64,000 nucleotides of DNA from an uncultured Erythrobacter sp. (GCA_947488155.1 CANKYK010000001.1:1692439-1756438), one strand, 5' to 3'. Numbered from the stretch's first letter, positions 42,052-51,044 are shown. Notes: generated by a model not told the origin, from the letters alone. Made by a program: numbers and translations.

Positions 42052-43485
42052 ATGGAAACGACAAACCCCGGCTCTTCAATCATTGCAACCCTTGGTGTCG
42101 GCAGCGGCATCAATTTCTCTCAGCTCGCCAATGACATTTCTGAGGCCAGCTTTGGGTTTCGGCGGGAGCAATTGGAGACTCGCAACCAAACGCTTGACGC
42201 GCGGATCTCAGCAGCTTCCCTGCTGCGCAATTCCCTCACTAATCTGACAAGCTCGCTCGGTGACCGGATCCGCAGTGGCGATCTCGCCCCGACAGTGAAT
42301 ATCGCCAACAGCGCGGTTGCTAGCGCCTCCGTTTTGGCAGGCACCAATCCCCAGGGCAATTACTCCCTAGAGGTCAGCCAGCTGGCGCAGGAGCAATTGC
42401 TCACCTCAAACGCTTTTACCAGCGGTGAGGACAACGTGGGTGAGGGTACCCTGCGGTTTCGCTTTGGTACTGTCGATGGCGCGAGCTTTACCGAGGATAC
42501 CTCAAACACGCCGCTCGAAATCGCGGTTGAGGCGAGCGACACTTTGCAGAGCCTGGCTGTTAAGGTCGCCAGCGCCAGCAGCGGTGCACTCACCGCTTAT
42601 GTCGCCGAAGGTACCAATGGTGCGCAACTGGTGATCAAAGGCGAGGAAGGCGCAGCCAATGGCTTTGTGATCGAGGGCGAGAGCAGCGCGGCTTCGCCAA
42701 CCGCCACACCGGGTGATTTGAGCTATCTTTCATGGAACCCAGCCAGCGACAGCGGCGAATTGCGCCAATCCTCGCGCGATGCCTTGTTCTCGCTCGACAC
42801 GGTCGAAATCAGCAGCGCGAGCAACACCGTGACTGGCTTGCCAGAGAATATGACGTTGGAGCTGACCGCGACCAATATCGGCGAGCCGACCACGATCAGT
42901 TTCTCAAACAACACCTCCGCGATCACCAGTGTGATGGGCGACTTTGTGTCTGCTCTCAACGAGTTGGCTCAGCAATTGAACGAAAGCGCCAGCGCGCTCA
43001 GCGGTGAGCTGGGCGCGGACCCTGGCGCGCGAGAACTGAAGCGGGATTTGGGACGGCTGAGCAGCGAGATTGTGATGCCAACCGCGCTCGAAGGTGAGCC
43101 ACGAACGCTTGGTGATATCGGCCTCTCGCTCAATCGCGATGGTACATTCCGTTTGGATACAGAACGCCTGAATGAAACACTGGCGGCCACGCCAGAGGCG
43201 GCTGCGGCGATGTTCACCACTGGGCCATTTGGGCTGTTTGCGACCATGGACAATTTGACCCGTGCAAACACAACCAGCGGCGATCCGGGTTCGCTGGGCG
43301 GTTCGGTGTCTCGGTACGAGAGTCAGATCGAAAGCAATGAGGATCGCTTGATCGAAATTGCCGAGCAGCAGGAGCGCTTGCGCGAACGTCTCTCCAGCAA
43401 CCTCTTGGCCGCTGAGCGCCGGGTCACAGCCTCGCAGTCGACGCTGGACTTCCTGCAGGCGCAGGCTGACCTCAACCGAAACTAG
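42052..43485 (+). CDS. fliD: Flagellar filament cap protein FliD
   Basis: This 477-residue protein has the FliD N-terminal domain (IATLGVGSGINFSQLANDIS, then NYSLEVSQLAQEQLLTSNAF). The middle domain has DALFSLDTVEISSASNTVTG. The C-terminal coiled end has RYESQIESNEDRLIEIAEQQ with ERLRERLSSNLLAAERRVTA. It caps the filament and helps flagellin fold at the tip. fliS follows after 11 bases. Confidence 0.93.
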   Translation: METTNPGSSIIATLGVGSGINFSQLANDISEASFGFRREQLETRNQTLDARISAASLLRNSLTNLTSSLGDRIRSGDLAPTVNIANSAVASASVLAGTNPQGNYSLEVSQLAQEQLLTSNAFTSGEDNVGEGTLRFRFGTVDGASFTEDTSNTPLEIAVEASDTLQSLAVKVASASSGALTAYVAEGTNGAQLVIKGEEGAANGFVIEGESSAASPTATPGDLSYLSWNPASDSGELRQSSRDALFSLDTVEISSASNTVTGLPENMTLELTATNIGEPTTISFSNNTSAITSVMGDFVSALNELAQQLNESASALSGELGADPGARELKRDLGRLSSEIVMPTALEGEPRTLGDIGLSLNRDGTFRLDTERLNETLAATPEAAAAMFTTGPFGLFATMDNLTRANTTSGDPGSLGGSVSRYESQIESNEDRLIEIAEQQERLRERLSSNLLAAERRVTASQSTLDFLQAQADLNRN

Positions 43486-43496
43486 GGGGATAGGAT

Positions 43497-43910
43497 ATGA
43501 GGCCATTTTCTCAAAACCCCGCTGCGGCGTATCGCAAGGTCGACCTTGATGCCCGGATTGAAGCATCCGGCGGCGATGACCTGACCCGGATATGTTTGGA
43601 GGAGGCTGTGGCGGCATTGCGTCAGGCTGAGCTTGCTTGCGCATCGGGCGGCACAGCCGCGCGCGATCCCTTGTCCCGCGCGCATGGGATCACCCTGTGG
43701 CTGTGCCGCGGAGTAGCCTCCGACAATCCTTTGCGCGCAGCTTTGGTGCAATTCTATGGCGGTCTAGCGGCGCAGATCCGGCGCAATATGACCCAGCCGA
43801 TCCTGGCCGAAATTGTGACCGTCCGCGGTGATCTAAACGATCTGTTGCAAGCGGCACAATCTGTGCGCACCTCAGGCAGTGTCAGTGACAGCATCCCTGA
43901 GGCGGCATAG
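43497..43910 (+). CDS. fliS: Flagellin export chaperone FliS
   Basis: This 137-residue helical protein opens with NPAAAYRKVDLDARIEASG, the FliS start (x-x-A-Y-x-x-x-x-V). It continues with RAHGITLWLCRGVASDNPLR and the tyrosine/gly segment VQFYGGLAAQIRRNM. It binds the C-terminal helix of flagellin before export. It is the last gene of the fli operon. Only 21 bases separate it from the convergent hydrolase gene, and I see no clear terminator there. Confidence 0.9.
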   Translation: MRPFSQNPAAAYRKVDLDARIEASGGDDLTRICLEEAVAALRQAELACASGGTAARDPLSRAHGITLWLCRGVASDNPLRAALVQFYGGLAAQIRRNMTQPILAEIVTVRGDLNDLLQAAQSVRTSGSVSDSIPEAA

Positions 43911-43931
43911 TCGCTGGAGCACAAGCGTGCA

Positions 43932-44801
43932 TCAGGGCAGCAGAGCCTCAGCGATAATCCGTGCGGCATCCTCTGGATCTTCCAGTGGGTGAAAGTGCGT
44001 ACGGTCTGGCCTGTGCATGTCGGTTGCATTGGGCATTGCTGCCGCTAGTCCGGGCCAGGTTGGCGAGGATTTGAAGTCGTTCAGCCCTGTCTGCTTTGCC
44101 CGCACAATCAGCACCGGAATGGCCACCTTGGCAGCGGCCGTATGAATGCCGCTGTTGCTGCGGCTGCTGGCGTAGACGCCCGCCTCCACCTCTGGCGAAC
44201 AAGCCAGCTCCATTCCATCGCCATTGGCAACAGGCACAAGCCCATATTGGCAATAATTGGCGAACACGCGGCGGTCGAACAGGCTGTAAGGTTCGCGATC
44301 CTCAAATCGCTCCATCATCGCTTGGACCGTGGCAAATTCGCGCTTTCGCCGGACCGCGGGATGAGGGTTGTTGGCGGTGAATAGGTCTTGCTCCAGTTCA
44401 TAGAACTGAGGTGGCAGCACGGTTGGGTCAAACAGGATATGCTGTTTGAAGAGATGTGGATGGTCATGCGCTGCCTGTAGCAATGCATGCGCACCCATCG
44501 AATGCCCAATGCCTATCACCTGACTCAGGTCGAGGTGGGCTAGCATGGCCGCAATGTCATCGGCGATTTCAGCCCAATTAGCGATTGGTCCACCTTCTGA
44601 TTGGCCGTGCCCGCGCAGATCCAGCGAGATAATTCTTCGCTCAGGAAAGCGTTCGATGATCGGATCAAACACCCGGCCATGGAAGCCGGTTGCATGCGCA
44701 AAGACAAGCGGTGATCCGCCGCTCTCTGAGGCGCCTGGCCACTCCCAATAGGCTAGGTCGCAGCCCCCAATTTCGACTGTCTTCAACGCGGGTTTTCTCA
44801 T
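43932..44801 (-). CDS. Alpha/beta hydrolase
   Basis: This 289-residue cytoplasmic protein has the alpha/beta-hydrolase fold. VFAHATGFHGRVFDPII is the oxyanion-hole region (H-A-T-G instead of the usual H-G). LDLRGHGQSEGG follows, then the nucleophile elbow GIGHSMGAHALL, and a C-terminal catalytic histidine in RTHFHPLEDPE. The substrate cannot be inferred. It lies 24 bases after nhaA on the same strand and may share its transcript. Its end nearly meets fliS. Confidence 0.88.
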   Translation of the reverse strand: MRKPALKTVEIGGCDLAYWEWPGASESGGSPLVFAHATGFHGRVFDPIIERFPERRIISLDLRGHGQSEGGPIANWAEIADDIAAMLAHLDLSQVIGIGHSMGAHALLQAAHDHPHLFKQHILFDPTVLPPQFYELEQDLFTANNPHPAVRRKREFATVQAMMERFEDREPYSLFDRRVFANYCQYGLVPVANGDGMELACSPEVEAGVYASSRSNSGIHTAAAKVAIPVLIVRAKQTGLNDFKSSPTWPGLAAAMPNATDMHRPDRTHFHPLEDPEDAARIIAEALLP

Positions 44802-44825
44802 GCCCAGTGCTGTAAAGCCCTCGAA

Positions 44826-46034
44826 TCAGGACGCAACACTTGCTGCGACCACGGGAGCGGGGGCGGGTTCTTTGGGTAGGGCTATCTTCAACAAGAAGAA
44901 GCCCGCCAGAGCCGACACCAGCGATCCGGACAACACGCCGAGCTTGACCGCATCAACCTGAGCTGGGTCTGCAAAGGCAAGGTTCCCGATGAACAGGCTC
45001 ATGGTGAAGCCGATGGCGGCGAGCAGAGAGAGGCCGTGGATCTGCTTCCAGTTGACGCCTTCTGGCAGTTTGGCAATTCCGAGTTTCACAGCGACAAAGG
45101 CAAAACCGAAGACGCCGATTTGCTTGCCGATCAACAGGCCAAGCGCGATGCCTAGCGGCAGCGGTGCGGCGAGATCAGCCGGAGAAATGCTCGACAGGTT
45201 GACGCCAGCATTGGCAAAGCCGAAGATTGGGATGATCATGAACGCAACCCAAGGGTGCAGAGCGTGCTCCATCCGCAGCAGCGGCTCTGAGCCGCCGCGC
45301 GCGGCCAACGGGACGGTCATCGCTGCGGCAACGCCGGCCAATGTTGCGTGCACGCCAGATTTCAGCACAAAGACCCACATCACAATGGTCAGCAGCACGT
45401 AGGGAATGCTGGAGCCTATCCGCATGCGGTTGACCGCTATCAGGGCGGCAAAGGCGATCGCAGCACCGACCAGCATATCGGTGTCGAGCGTGCCTGAGTA
45501 GAATAGGGCGATGATGGCAATCGCGCCAATATCATCGATTACAGCAATCGCGAGCAGCAGGGCTTTGAGCGCAACGGGCACTCGCGGGCCAAGCAATGAC
45601 AAGATACCCAGCGCAAAGGCGATGTCTGTCGCCGCTGGGATTGCCCAGCCAGCTTGGTTTACCGGGGTTCCGGAATTGATCGAGAGGAAGATCAGCGCCG
45701 GGATTGCCATGCCGCCAATCGCTGCGACCAATGGAAGTGAGGCTTTGTCCCAGCTAGATAGCTGGCCCTGGATAACCTCGCGCTTCACTTCCAATCCAAT
45801 TAGGAAGAAGAATACCGCCATGAGGCCGTCATTGATCCACAGGATCAGCGCCTTATCGATTGCGAAGTTGCCGACGGCGACGGTCACTTGCGTATTCAAG
45901 CCATCGAAATAGGCGGCCGCGAAGGGCGAATTCGCCGCCAGCAGGGCTAATGCCGCCGCCGCGATCAGGACTATGCCGCCCGCGCTTTCCTGCTTGAGGA
46001 AGTCGCGTAGGGCTTCGCTCACTTTGTTAATCAC
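44826..46034 (-). CDS. nhaA: Na+/H+ antiporter NhaA
   Basis: This 402-residue inner-membrane antiporter has about twelve helices. The N-terminus has SAGGIVLIAAAALALLAANS and LWINDGLMAVFFFLIGLEVK. The centre has PAATDIAFALGILSLLG and the paired ion-binding aspartates in AIAVIDDIGAIAIIALFYSG. It exchanges internal Na+ or Li+ for protons, fitting a marine or saline habitat. The start is GTG at 46034 with AAGGGA eight bases upstream. The cytochrome b561 gene lies 121 bases upstream on the same strand. Confidence 0.96.
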   Translation of the reverse strand: MINKVSEALRDFLKQESAGGIVLIAAAALALLAANSPFAAAYFDGLNTQVTVAVGNFAIDKALILWINDGLMAVFFFLIGLEVKREVIQGQLSSWDKASLPLVAAIGGMAIPALIFLSINSGTPVNQAGWAIPAATDIAFALGILSLLGPRVPVALKALLLAIAVIDDIGAIAIIALFYSGTLDTDMLVGAAIAFAALIAVNRMRIGSSIPYVLLTIVMWVFVLKSGVHATLAGVAAAMTVPLAARGGSEPLLRMEHALHPWVAFMIIPIFGFANAGVNLSSISPADLAAPLPLGIALGLLIGKQIGVFGFAFVAVKLGIAKLPEGVNWKQIHGLSLLAAIGFTMSLFIGNLAFADPAQVDAVKLGVLSGSLVSALAGFFLLKIALPKEPAPAPVVAASVAS

Positions 46035-46053
46035 GTATTGGTTCCCTTAGGTG

Positions 46054-46067
46054 GAAATGTGCATTTC
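46054..46067. promoter_or_regulatory. 14-bp palindrome in the nhaA leader
   Basis: GAAATG-TG-CATTTC is a perfect 6-base inverted repeat that lies 20 bases before the nhaA GTG, just ahead of its ribosome binding site. It may be an operator or a small leader hairpin. The 121-base gap holds nothing else I can name. Confidence 0.3.
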
Positions 46068-46155
46068 GTTTCTGACCCAACGCTTGAAGGTGCCGCTGTT
46101 TCCCGAAATTCGGAGTGAATGCATCGTATTTGTATAAGGCGCGGAGATTGCGCAG

Positions 46156-46833
46156 CTATCCGCTTAGCCAGTGTGCGACCAAGCCAGTACCGATTGCCGT
46201 TGCGACGCCGCCTGCTAGCGCTAGGCACATGAGCGCTCTGAATGTTGATCCACCGGCATTGCCCGCTACTGGTTTGTCGAACTTTGCCGCGCCAGTGATC
46301 ATCGGGCCGATGAGATTGCGCTTGCCAAGGAATTGGTATCCAAACACCGCGAGCAAGTGCAGCGCAATCAATGCGACGAGCACCCAGAAGCCTGTTTCGT
46401 GCCAGTCGGTGAGCCAGTCCGCCGTCATCACTCCGACCAGCGAATTGAGCGGCCCTGTCGCGCCGTCATATGGGTCACCAGCGAACAGCCCCATGCTGGC
46501 CTGAGCGAGCATTACCAGAAGCAAAGCCGCAACACTCCACCCACCGGATGGGCTATGACCGATGGCCAAAGGGCTGCGTTTATAACGCCCAAATAGGTCT
46601 TGCAGACCTGCCCACGGCGAGCGAAGGAAGCTGTTAAAGCGCGCCGTCTCGCTGCCGACCAAGCCCCACAGGATACGGAACAGCACCAGTGCGAGAAGTA
46701 CGAGGCCCAGGCGCATGTGCCAGCCCATCTCGCCGTTTTCGGCGGTCCACCACATTGCCGGGACGAGCAGTGCAAACCCCCAATGCGAGAGCCGCACAGG
46801 CCAATCCCAAATCGGTGTTTTCTGACGCAACAT
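46156..46833 (-). CDS. Cytochrome b561-type membrane protein
   Basis: This 225-residue protein has four to five membrane helices of the cytochrome b561/Ni-Fe hydrogenase b-subunit family. WDWPVRLSHWGFALLVPAMW carries the first heme histidine, and NGEMGWHMRLGLVLLALVLF with RILWGLVGS a second. HETGFWVLVALIALHLLAVF has the later pair, with FGYQFLGKRNLIGPMITG after it. It probably passes electrons between quinol and a periplasmic cytochrome, here the cytochrome c' encoded just upstream. AGGA lies eight bases before the ATG. Confidence 0.9.
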   Translation of the reverse strand: MLRQKTPIWDWPVRLSHWGFALLVPAMWWTAENGEMGWHMRLGLVLLALVLFRILWGLVGSETARFNSFLRSPWAGLQDLFGRYKRSPLAIGHSPSGGWSVAALLLVMLAQASMGLFAGDPYDGATGPLNSLVGVMTADWLTDWHETGFWVLVALIALHLLAVFGYQFLGKRNLIGPMITGAAKFDKPVAGNAGGSTFRALMCLALAGGVATAIGTGLVAHWLSG

Positions 46834-46913
46834 GGATCATTCCTGAGCCAGTTCGAGGCAGGCCCTTCTCGCAGATTGCAACCTCACAACACGGCCCAGC
46901 CAGAGTGCCTCAC

Positions 46914-47420
46914 TCAGTCCTTATCGAGGCGGAAGTTGTCGTGGCAGGCCTTGCAAGACCCGCCCATGTTCTTCACCCCTTCGCCGACTGCGGCCATATC
47001 GCCTGTGCCAGCGGCTGCGGCCAAAGCGGCACTGGTGTCGACCAGCTTTTGCGCGGCGGTTGCGAACTCTTCAGGTTTCTCCCAAATGCTCTCCAGCGCT
47101 TCGGTATCCGCGCCTGAGTCTACGCCTGTACCCTCTGGGAAGTGGTCCTGGATCCTTTGCGCATTGGCGTTGATCGTGCCCGCACTCGCCTCGATCACGC
47201 CGAAGTCTGGCGCGCCGGCCTCCAACTGGCCGCGGATCGCCTTGAATGCGTCGCCGATTTCTTCAAAGTTGCCCTGCCGCACCTCAATGATGGAGGCGTC
47301 TTCACTGGCGATCTCTACCGCCTCGGGCGCCGCCGCGTCGTTGGCGGTTTCGCCGCAGGCGGCCAATGCGCCGATCATTGCGAACGCAAAGACAGGGCGG
47401 GAAAGACGGTTGGACGACAT
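46914..47420 (-). CDS. Cytochrome c' family lipoprotein
   Basis: This 168-residue exported protein has a lipoprotein-type signal ending ALAACGE. It forms a four-helix bundle, and the single heme site is at the C-terminus (GGSCKACHDNFR, C156-x-x-C159-H160), as in cytochrome c'. EVRQGNFEEIGDAFKAIRGQ resembles the conserved start of the bundle (R-x-x-x-F-x-x-I-G-x-x-x-K). Cytochromes c' bind NO or CO or serve as electron carriers. It precedes the b561-type gene by 80 bases in the same direction, a common pair. AGGAG lies seven bases before the ATG. Confidence 0.92.
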   Translation of the reverse strand: MSSNRLSRPVFAFAMIGALAACGETANDAAAPEAVEIASEDASIIEVRQGNFEEIGDAFKAIRGQLEAGAPDFGVIEASAGTINANAQRIQDHFPEGTGVDSGADTEALESIWEKPEEFATAAQKLVDTSAALAAAAGTGDMAAVGEGVKNMGGSCKACHDNFRLDKD

Positions 47421-47770
47421 AGGGCGGCTCCTGGTGCAATGGTGTGACGGCTAGCCCCTATCACGTTTGTGGCTGAAATGCCTTGGTAATTTTGCAAAAC
47501 CCTCGAACTGGATGGTTTCAGCTTGGAACACATATACGATTTGCAAAAGTGTGACTTTTGGAATTTCACACTTAAGAACAATTGTTTAATCTCACACAAG
47601 CTGCCGGATGTGTGACTTTTGGCGATTGCTCGTTCCAGACCCGGAAAATGGCCGTAGGAATGGTGTTTTGGCAAGATCATCATGTCGGCTGAAATAGCAA
47701 AGCGCGTATACGTAGGAAAATCTTTCGATTGGTGTGCCGCGTCTCCGATAGCCCTCGTACCAGCCTAGTT
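47421..47770. repeat. Non-coding gap with repeated GTGTGACTTTTGG and inverted TCACAC half-sites
   Basis: No gene is supported in these 350 bases. GTGTGACTTTTGG occurs twice as a direct repeat (47549-47561 and 47610-47622). The first copy overlaps an inverted repeat, AAGTGTGA (47547-47554) and TCACACTT (47566-47573). The second overlaps TCACACA (47592-47598) and TGTGTGA (47609-47615). The four TGTGA-type half-sites precede the cytochrome c' gene and could bind a regulator. Spacers of 11 and 10 bases are longer than the 6 of a CRP/FNR site. Confidence 0.55.
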
Positions 47771-48556
47771 TTAGCCGCCAGATGATTGCGGCATGGGTAC
47801 GCCGAATTTCCATTTGTCGCGGAATGCCTTGGTCTTAGTTGAGTGTCGCGCTGTTTCGCGCTGATGCAGCCAAGTTCCGCCGACAATTGCTGCGCCGCCG
47901 ATGGCCGACAAGGCGGTCACCGTACCGAGAGCAATTTCTGGGGTCTCAGGTATCATCAAAGCGCTGATGCAGTAGCAGATTACGAGCATTCCACAGACAG
48001 CAATGGGCACACCGATCCAGCTGCGCGAAAATGCGACCCGATGCTCGTCGATATATTGCTTTGAAGGTGCTCGCCACAATTCTCGCCATAATTCAAAATC
48101 AGCCCAGGACAGATCCTTGCCCAGTTTTCTAAGCCTGTGTTGATGGAATAAGGTGCCTATGACCAATAACAACAAAACCAGGCCAGTTGGAACAACTTTC
48201 ATCGTTGCATAAGCTAAAGCGATCACATCATCTTCGACTTGTCTCGCAAAATGGGCTGAAAGGCTGATCAATTGCAGACCAGCAGCAAACAATGGCCAGA
48301 TCCTTTTTGCATTGAGCGCGATAGCGCCGAATCCCACAAACAGGATCGAATCGCCTAGCAATGCAACAGGATCCACTTCCCAGAATCGGGTTGCAACAGA
48401 GCCATAAGCGATGCTCTGGATGAGGATCATCCAAACCATGAAAAAGGCGCCGGATTTCTCCGGCGCCCCGCCCCGCCAGAATGACAACGCGGCAGCCAAA
48501 GCTAGGATACTGAAAAACAGTACAACGGTCGGCTCGTTGAAATCTGGCAATGCCAA
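47771..48556 (-). CDS. Hypothetical polytopic membrane protein
   Basis: This 261-residue protein has about seven hydrophobic segments: near residues 10-27, 37-55, 63-82, 88-104, 120-137, 180-200 and 210-232. A charged loop around 140-175 (WADFELWRELWRAPSKQYID) joins the last two to the rest. I do not recognise the family. It starts with TTG at 48556, three bases after the stop of the 112-residue gene, so it probably depends on translational coupling. It belongs to a three-gene unit with that gene and a LuxR-type regulator. Confidence 0.75.
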   Translation of the reverse strand: MALPDFNEPTVVLFFSILALAAALSFWRGGAPEKSGAFFMVWMILIQSIAYGSVATRFWEVDPVALLGDSILFVGFGAIALNAKRIWPLFAAGLQLISLSAHFARQVEDDVIALAYATMKVVPTGLVLLLLVIGTLFHQHRLRKLGKDLSWADFELWRELWRAPSKQYIDEHRVAFSRSWIGVPIAVCGMLVICYCISALMIPETPEIALGTVTALSAIGGAAIVGGTWLHQRETARHSTKTKAFRDKWKFGVPMPQSSGG

Positions 48557-48559
48557 GTT

Positions 48560-48898
48560 TTATCTCGCGATCTTCAATACTGGAGCAGGCTGTGTTTCGG
48601 AGGCCCTATCTGGGCAGATCCAATTGCCATCCGCTTGTTCTTGAATGAGCTTATCCATCGCAGAGTGTGCCAAGGCAAGGCTCTTACGGGCTTCGGCGAC
48701 ACTGCGCATCGCATCGGTCAGGTGACTGATCGGACGTTGGCCGTCGATGACGTCAACATCCATCTCAATCCGAGCTTTGGTTGCGAGGCTGAGCAGTTCG
48801 CCGATTTGCCCCAAATTAGTATCTGTGTCAGCGGCCAGCAGGTGATTAAGCTCGCTGATTTGATTGGCAAGTTCGAAGTCTTGTGCCGTCATTTTCAT
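48560..48898 (-). CDS. Hypothetical small helical protein
   Basis: This 112-residue protein is mostly helical. It contains FELANQISELNHLLAADTDT, then IGELLSLATKARIEMDVDVI and VAEARKSLALAHSAMDKLIQ. The single tail cysteine is in NWICPDRASE. No family is recognised. Size and amphipathic helices suggest an adaptor or a small signalling partner. The ATG at 48898 has GGAG six bases upstream; several in-frame ATGs upstream lack such a site. It lies between a membrane-anchored LuxR-type gene and a membrane protein gene on the same strand. Confidence 0.7.
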   Translation of the reverse strand: MKMTAQDFELANQISELNHLLAADTDTNLGQIGELLSLATKARIEMDVDVIDGQRPISHLTDAMRSVAEARKSLALAHSAMDKLIQEQADGNWICPDRASETQPAPVLKIAR

Positions 48899-48944
48899 AA
48901 AATTCTCCATGCGCACCATCGTGCATTAAGGGTCGCAGGCATGG

Positions 48945-49466
48945 TTAGAGAATATCGCCGACCGTCACGCTGATTGCGGTTACAACCAAGGCTGTAGCGG
49001 CGACGGTGAAAGCGATCGTGAAGATCACCAATAGCCGCCACCACGGGCCGTATTTTCCATCCAATACCTCAAGGCGCGAAGGCGGAAAATCGAGCGACGA
49101 ATAGTCATCAGTGGCCAAATTTGGCGGGCCTGGTCGATTTTCTTGAACCGCGTCTTGGCCACCCAATTGGTCAAATTCAGGCTCTGGATCGAGATGGGAA
49201 AAGCCATATGTGGTTTGACCGCATATTGCGCGCAGGCGAACATATTCGCGGATGGTGGATGCGCGGTCAGTGGTCTCAAGCTTTGCCTTCACATATTGAA
49301 AGCGTTGCTCAATGGTGCTGGGCGAGAGACCGAGCTTTCGGGCGATTTCTTTGTTCGGCAAATGAGCCGCGGCATGCTCCATCACCTCCGTCTGACGGTC
49401 GGTCAAACTGGCGAGCAAGTCGGCTGCGTGTTGCCGCTGGATAGTCAGAGGATCTGGATTCGTCAC
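48945..49466 (-). CDS. LuxR-type DNA-binding protein with a C-terminal membrane anchor
   Basis: This 173-residue protein has its helix-turn-helix at the N-terminus, residues 20-80: LTDRQTEVMEHAAAHLPNKE with IARKLGLSPSTIEQRFQYVK. This is the GerE/LuxR pattern with T-x-R-x-x-E-V at the start. A polar linker follows, and residues 143-168 (WRLLVIFTIAFTVAATALVV and beyond) form one membrane helix. The DNA-binding end would face the cytoplasm. No sensor domain is present. The start is GTG at 49466. A 13-base palindrome GCCCGA-T-TCGGGC (49487-49499) lies just upstream and could be an operator. Confidence 0.85.
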   Translation of the reverse strand: MTNPDPLTIQRQHAADLLASLTDRQTEVMEHAAAHLPNKEIARKLGLSPSTIEQRFQYVKAKLETTDRASTIREYVRLRAICGQTTYGFSHLDPEPEFDQLGGQDAVQENRPGPPNLATDDYSSLDFPPSRLEVLDGKYGPWWRLLVIFTIAFTVAATALVVTAISVTVGDIL

Positions 49467-49667
49467 GTATCATGGTTAACGGCATCGCCCGATTCGGGCA
49501 AAATCGTTTGGCTAAGATACGTTGGGAATTGATCGCTTCTGAATGTGTGGCAGTGGGAAAGGCGTGTCTTCAATCGGTCAGGCGAACCTCAACACACCGC
49601 CAAAACGGTCACTTTTACGTAAGATGATGCTAAGACATTGGCGTCCTCCGGCTCGCTTTAGATTGTT

Positions 49668-51044
49668 TCAGAAACGGTATGGCAGTCGCAGGCCAACCAC
49701 CATATCAGGGCTGTCATCGGTGAGCCCAATTCCAACGGTCGAAACCAGTGAGAGCTGTTGTCCCAGCGAGAATGTGGCGCCCAAATTAACCAGCGCGACA
49801 TTGGCCTGGCTACCGACGATGCGTTGCCACTCCTGCCCCTCCAGGCGGATACGCGAGCGAGCAACCACGCGCTGCGAGTAAGACATGGAAATGCTCGATC
49901 GATCATTGAGCGCAAAGGCCAGGCCAGCGCCGAGTTGCACGGCGTCGCCAACATCGACCCGGCCCGGTTGTGGGCCGGGACTCTCGTCAATATCGCCAAA
50001 GTTACGCTCAAAATTGCGGAAGTAATTCACGCTGCCAAACACCACCAGGGGATCAAGCGATTTGAGCACGGAGACGCCAAGCGATGCGCCGTAAACGCCG
50101 CTGCCCGTGGCGAGTTTTTCCGGTACCTGTAAATTGCCTTCACTGCCGACAACTTCAACAAAATCAATACCGAACGGCTCTTGCCCGGTCGGCACTTTGA
50201 CCCGGCCGCTGAGCACGACATTCGGGCGGCGCAGCGTTTCGGCGAGCAATTGATAGCTCGCACCGACGCTCATATCGCCTAGCCCGCCATCGCTAACGCT
50301 GGCCTCAATTGGCGCATTCGCTGCGCCGCCAGCTCCGCCACTGCGGAAGGTCGATGTGCGGTAGAGGAACGGTGCGCTGGCATCGAGGAACAACTTGTCA
50401 TTCACGCCGTAGCGCAACGTGGCCTCGCTGGTGAAGATGTCAGCGTCCACCTCGTCAATGCTGATCGTCCCGAGGAAGATTGCATCCAATGCCAGGAAGC
50501 CATCGAGGTTGATTCGGGCGTCGCTGAAGCGGGAATAGCCGACCGATAGATCAGCGCCCCAGCGGCTGGTCTGGAGGCCTTGTTGTTCCTGCACGATGTC
50601 TTCCACGGCTGCGGAGGCATCAGGTGCCTTTTGCACGCTCTCCTCCTCTGCCTGATCGCTCAGTCCGGGGGCTTGGGCGGCGTCCTCGGCCTGCTGGATT
50701 TGCATCAGCCGGGCCTCGCCTTCTCGGGTAAGCGTAGGGTACGCCCCGCGGAAGTTATCGAGTGAGGGATTGAGCGTCATTGGCCGGGTCTGCGCGGGCA
50801 TAGCGCGGCCTCTGATGGTCAGCGCTTCGTCCGGCGAAATTGGTTCTGCCTCAATGTGTAGCAGCCGCTCTTCTAACGCTTGCAAACGTGCATTGGCGCG
50901 CGCCTCTCGCTCCTCCATCTCGGCAACTTGCGCGCGCAATTGCTCAACCTCGGTCTCAAGGTCCTGAGCAGATGCCGAAAAAGGCAGCGTGAGCGCGGCC
51001 GCGCTGCTCGCGATCAAGGCGGCTCGTGTAAATGTGCGGTCCAT
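49668..51044 (-). CDS. FapF-like outer-membrane beta-barrel with N-terminal coiled coil
   Basis: This 458-residue protein has a signal peptide cleaved near SASA-QDLE. A strong coiled coil spans residues 29-66 (LETEVEQLRAQVAEMEEREA), and a linker runs to about 155. The beta-barrel then extends to the end, with alternating strands and a terminal phenylalanine (VGLRLPYRF), as expected for BamA-dependent insertion. FapF of Pseudomonas has the same architecture and is the pore that secretes amyloid subunits, so this is its likely counterpart. Supporting this, it is the last gene of an operon with a C39-like peptidase and repeat proteins. The barrel alone also resembles other transporter-like porins. 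Confidence 0.72.
   Translation of the reverse strand: MDRTFTRAALIASSAAALTLPFSASAQDLETEVEQLRAQVAEMEEREARANARLQALEERLLHIEAEPISPDEALTIRGRAMPAQTRPMTLNPSLDNFRGAYPTLTREGEARLMQIQQAEDAAQAPGLSDQAEEESVQKAPDASAAVEDIVQEQQGLQTSRWGADLSVGYSRFSDARINLDGFLALDAIFLGTISIDEVDADIFTSEATLRYGVNDKLFLDASAPFLYRTSTFRSGGAGGAANAPIEASVSDGGLGDMSVGASYQLLAETLRRPNVVLSGRVKVPTGQEPFGIDFVEVVGSEGNLQVPEKLATGSGVYGASLGVSVLKSLDPLVVFGSVNYFRNFERNFGDIDESPGPQPGRVDVGDAVQLGAGLAFALNDRSSISMSYSQRVVARSRIRLEGQEWQRIVGSQANVALVNLGATFSLGQQLSLVSTVGIGLTDDSPDMVVGLRLPYRF

Noticed and set aside
46035..46155. Sodium-sensing riboswitch upstream of nhaA
   Set aside because: I could see only a 14-base palindrome and no fold that I can match to a known nhaA leader motif; a covariance search would be needed.
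47547..47615. CRP/FNR boxes (TGTGA-N6-TCACA)
   Set aside because: The spacers between the inverted half-sites are 11 and 10 bases, not 6 (or 4 for FNR), so they do not fit either consensus.
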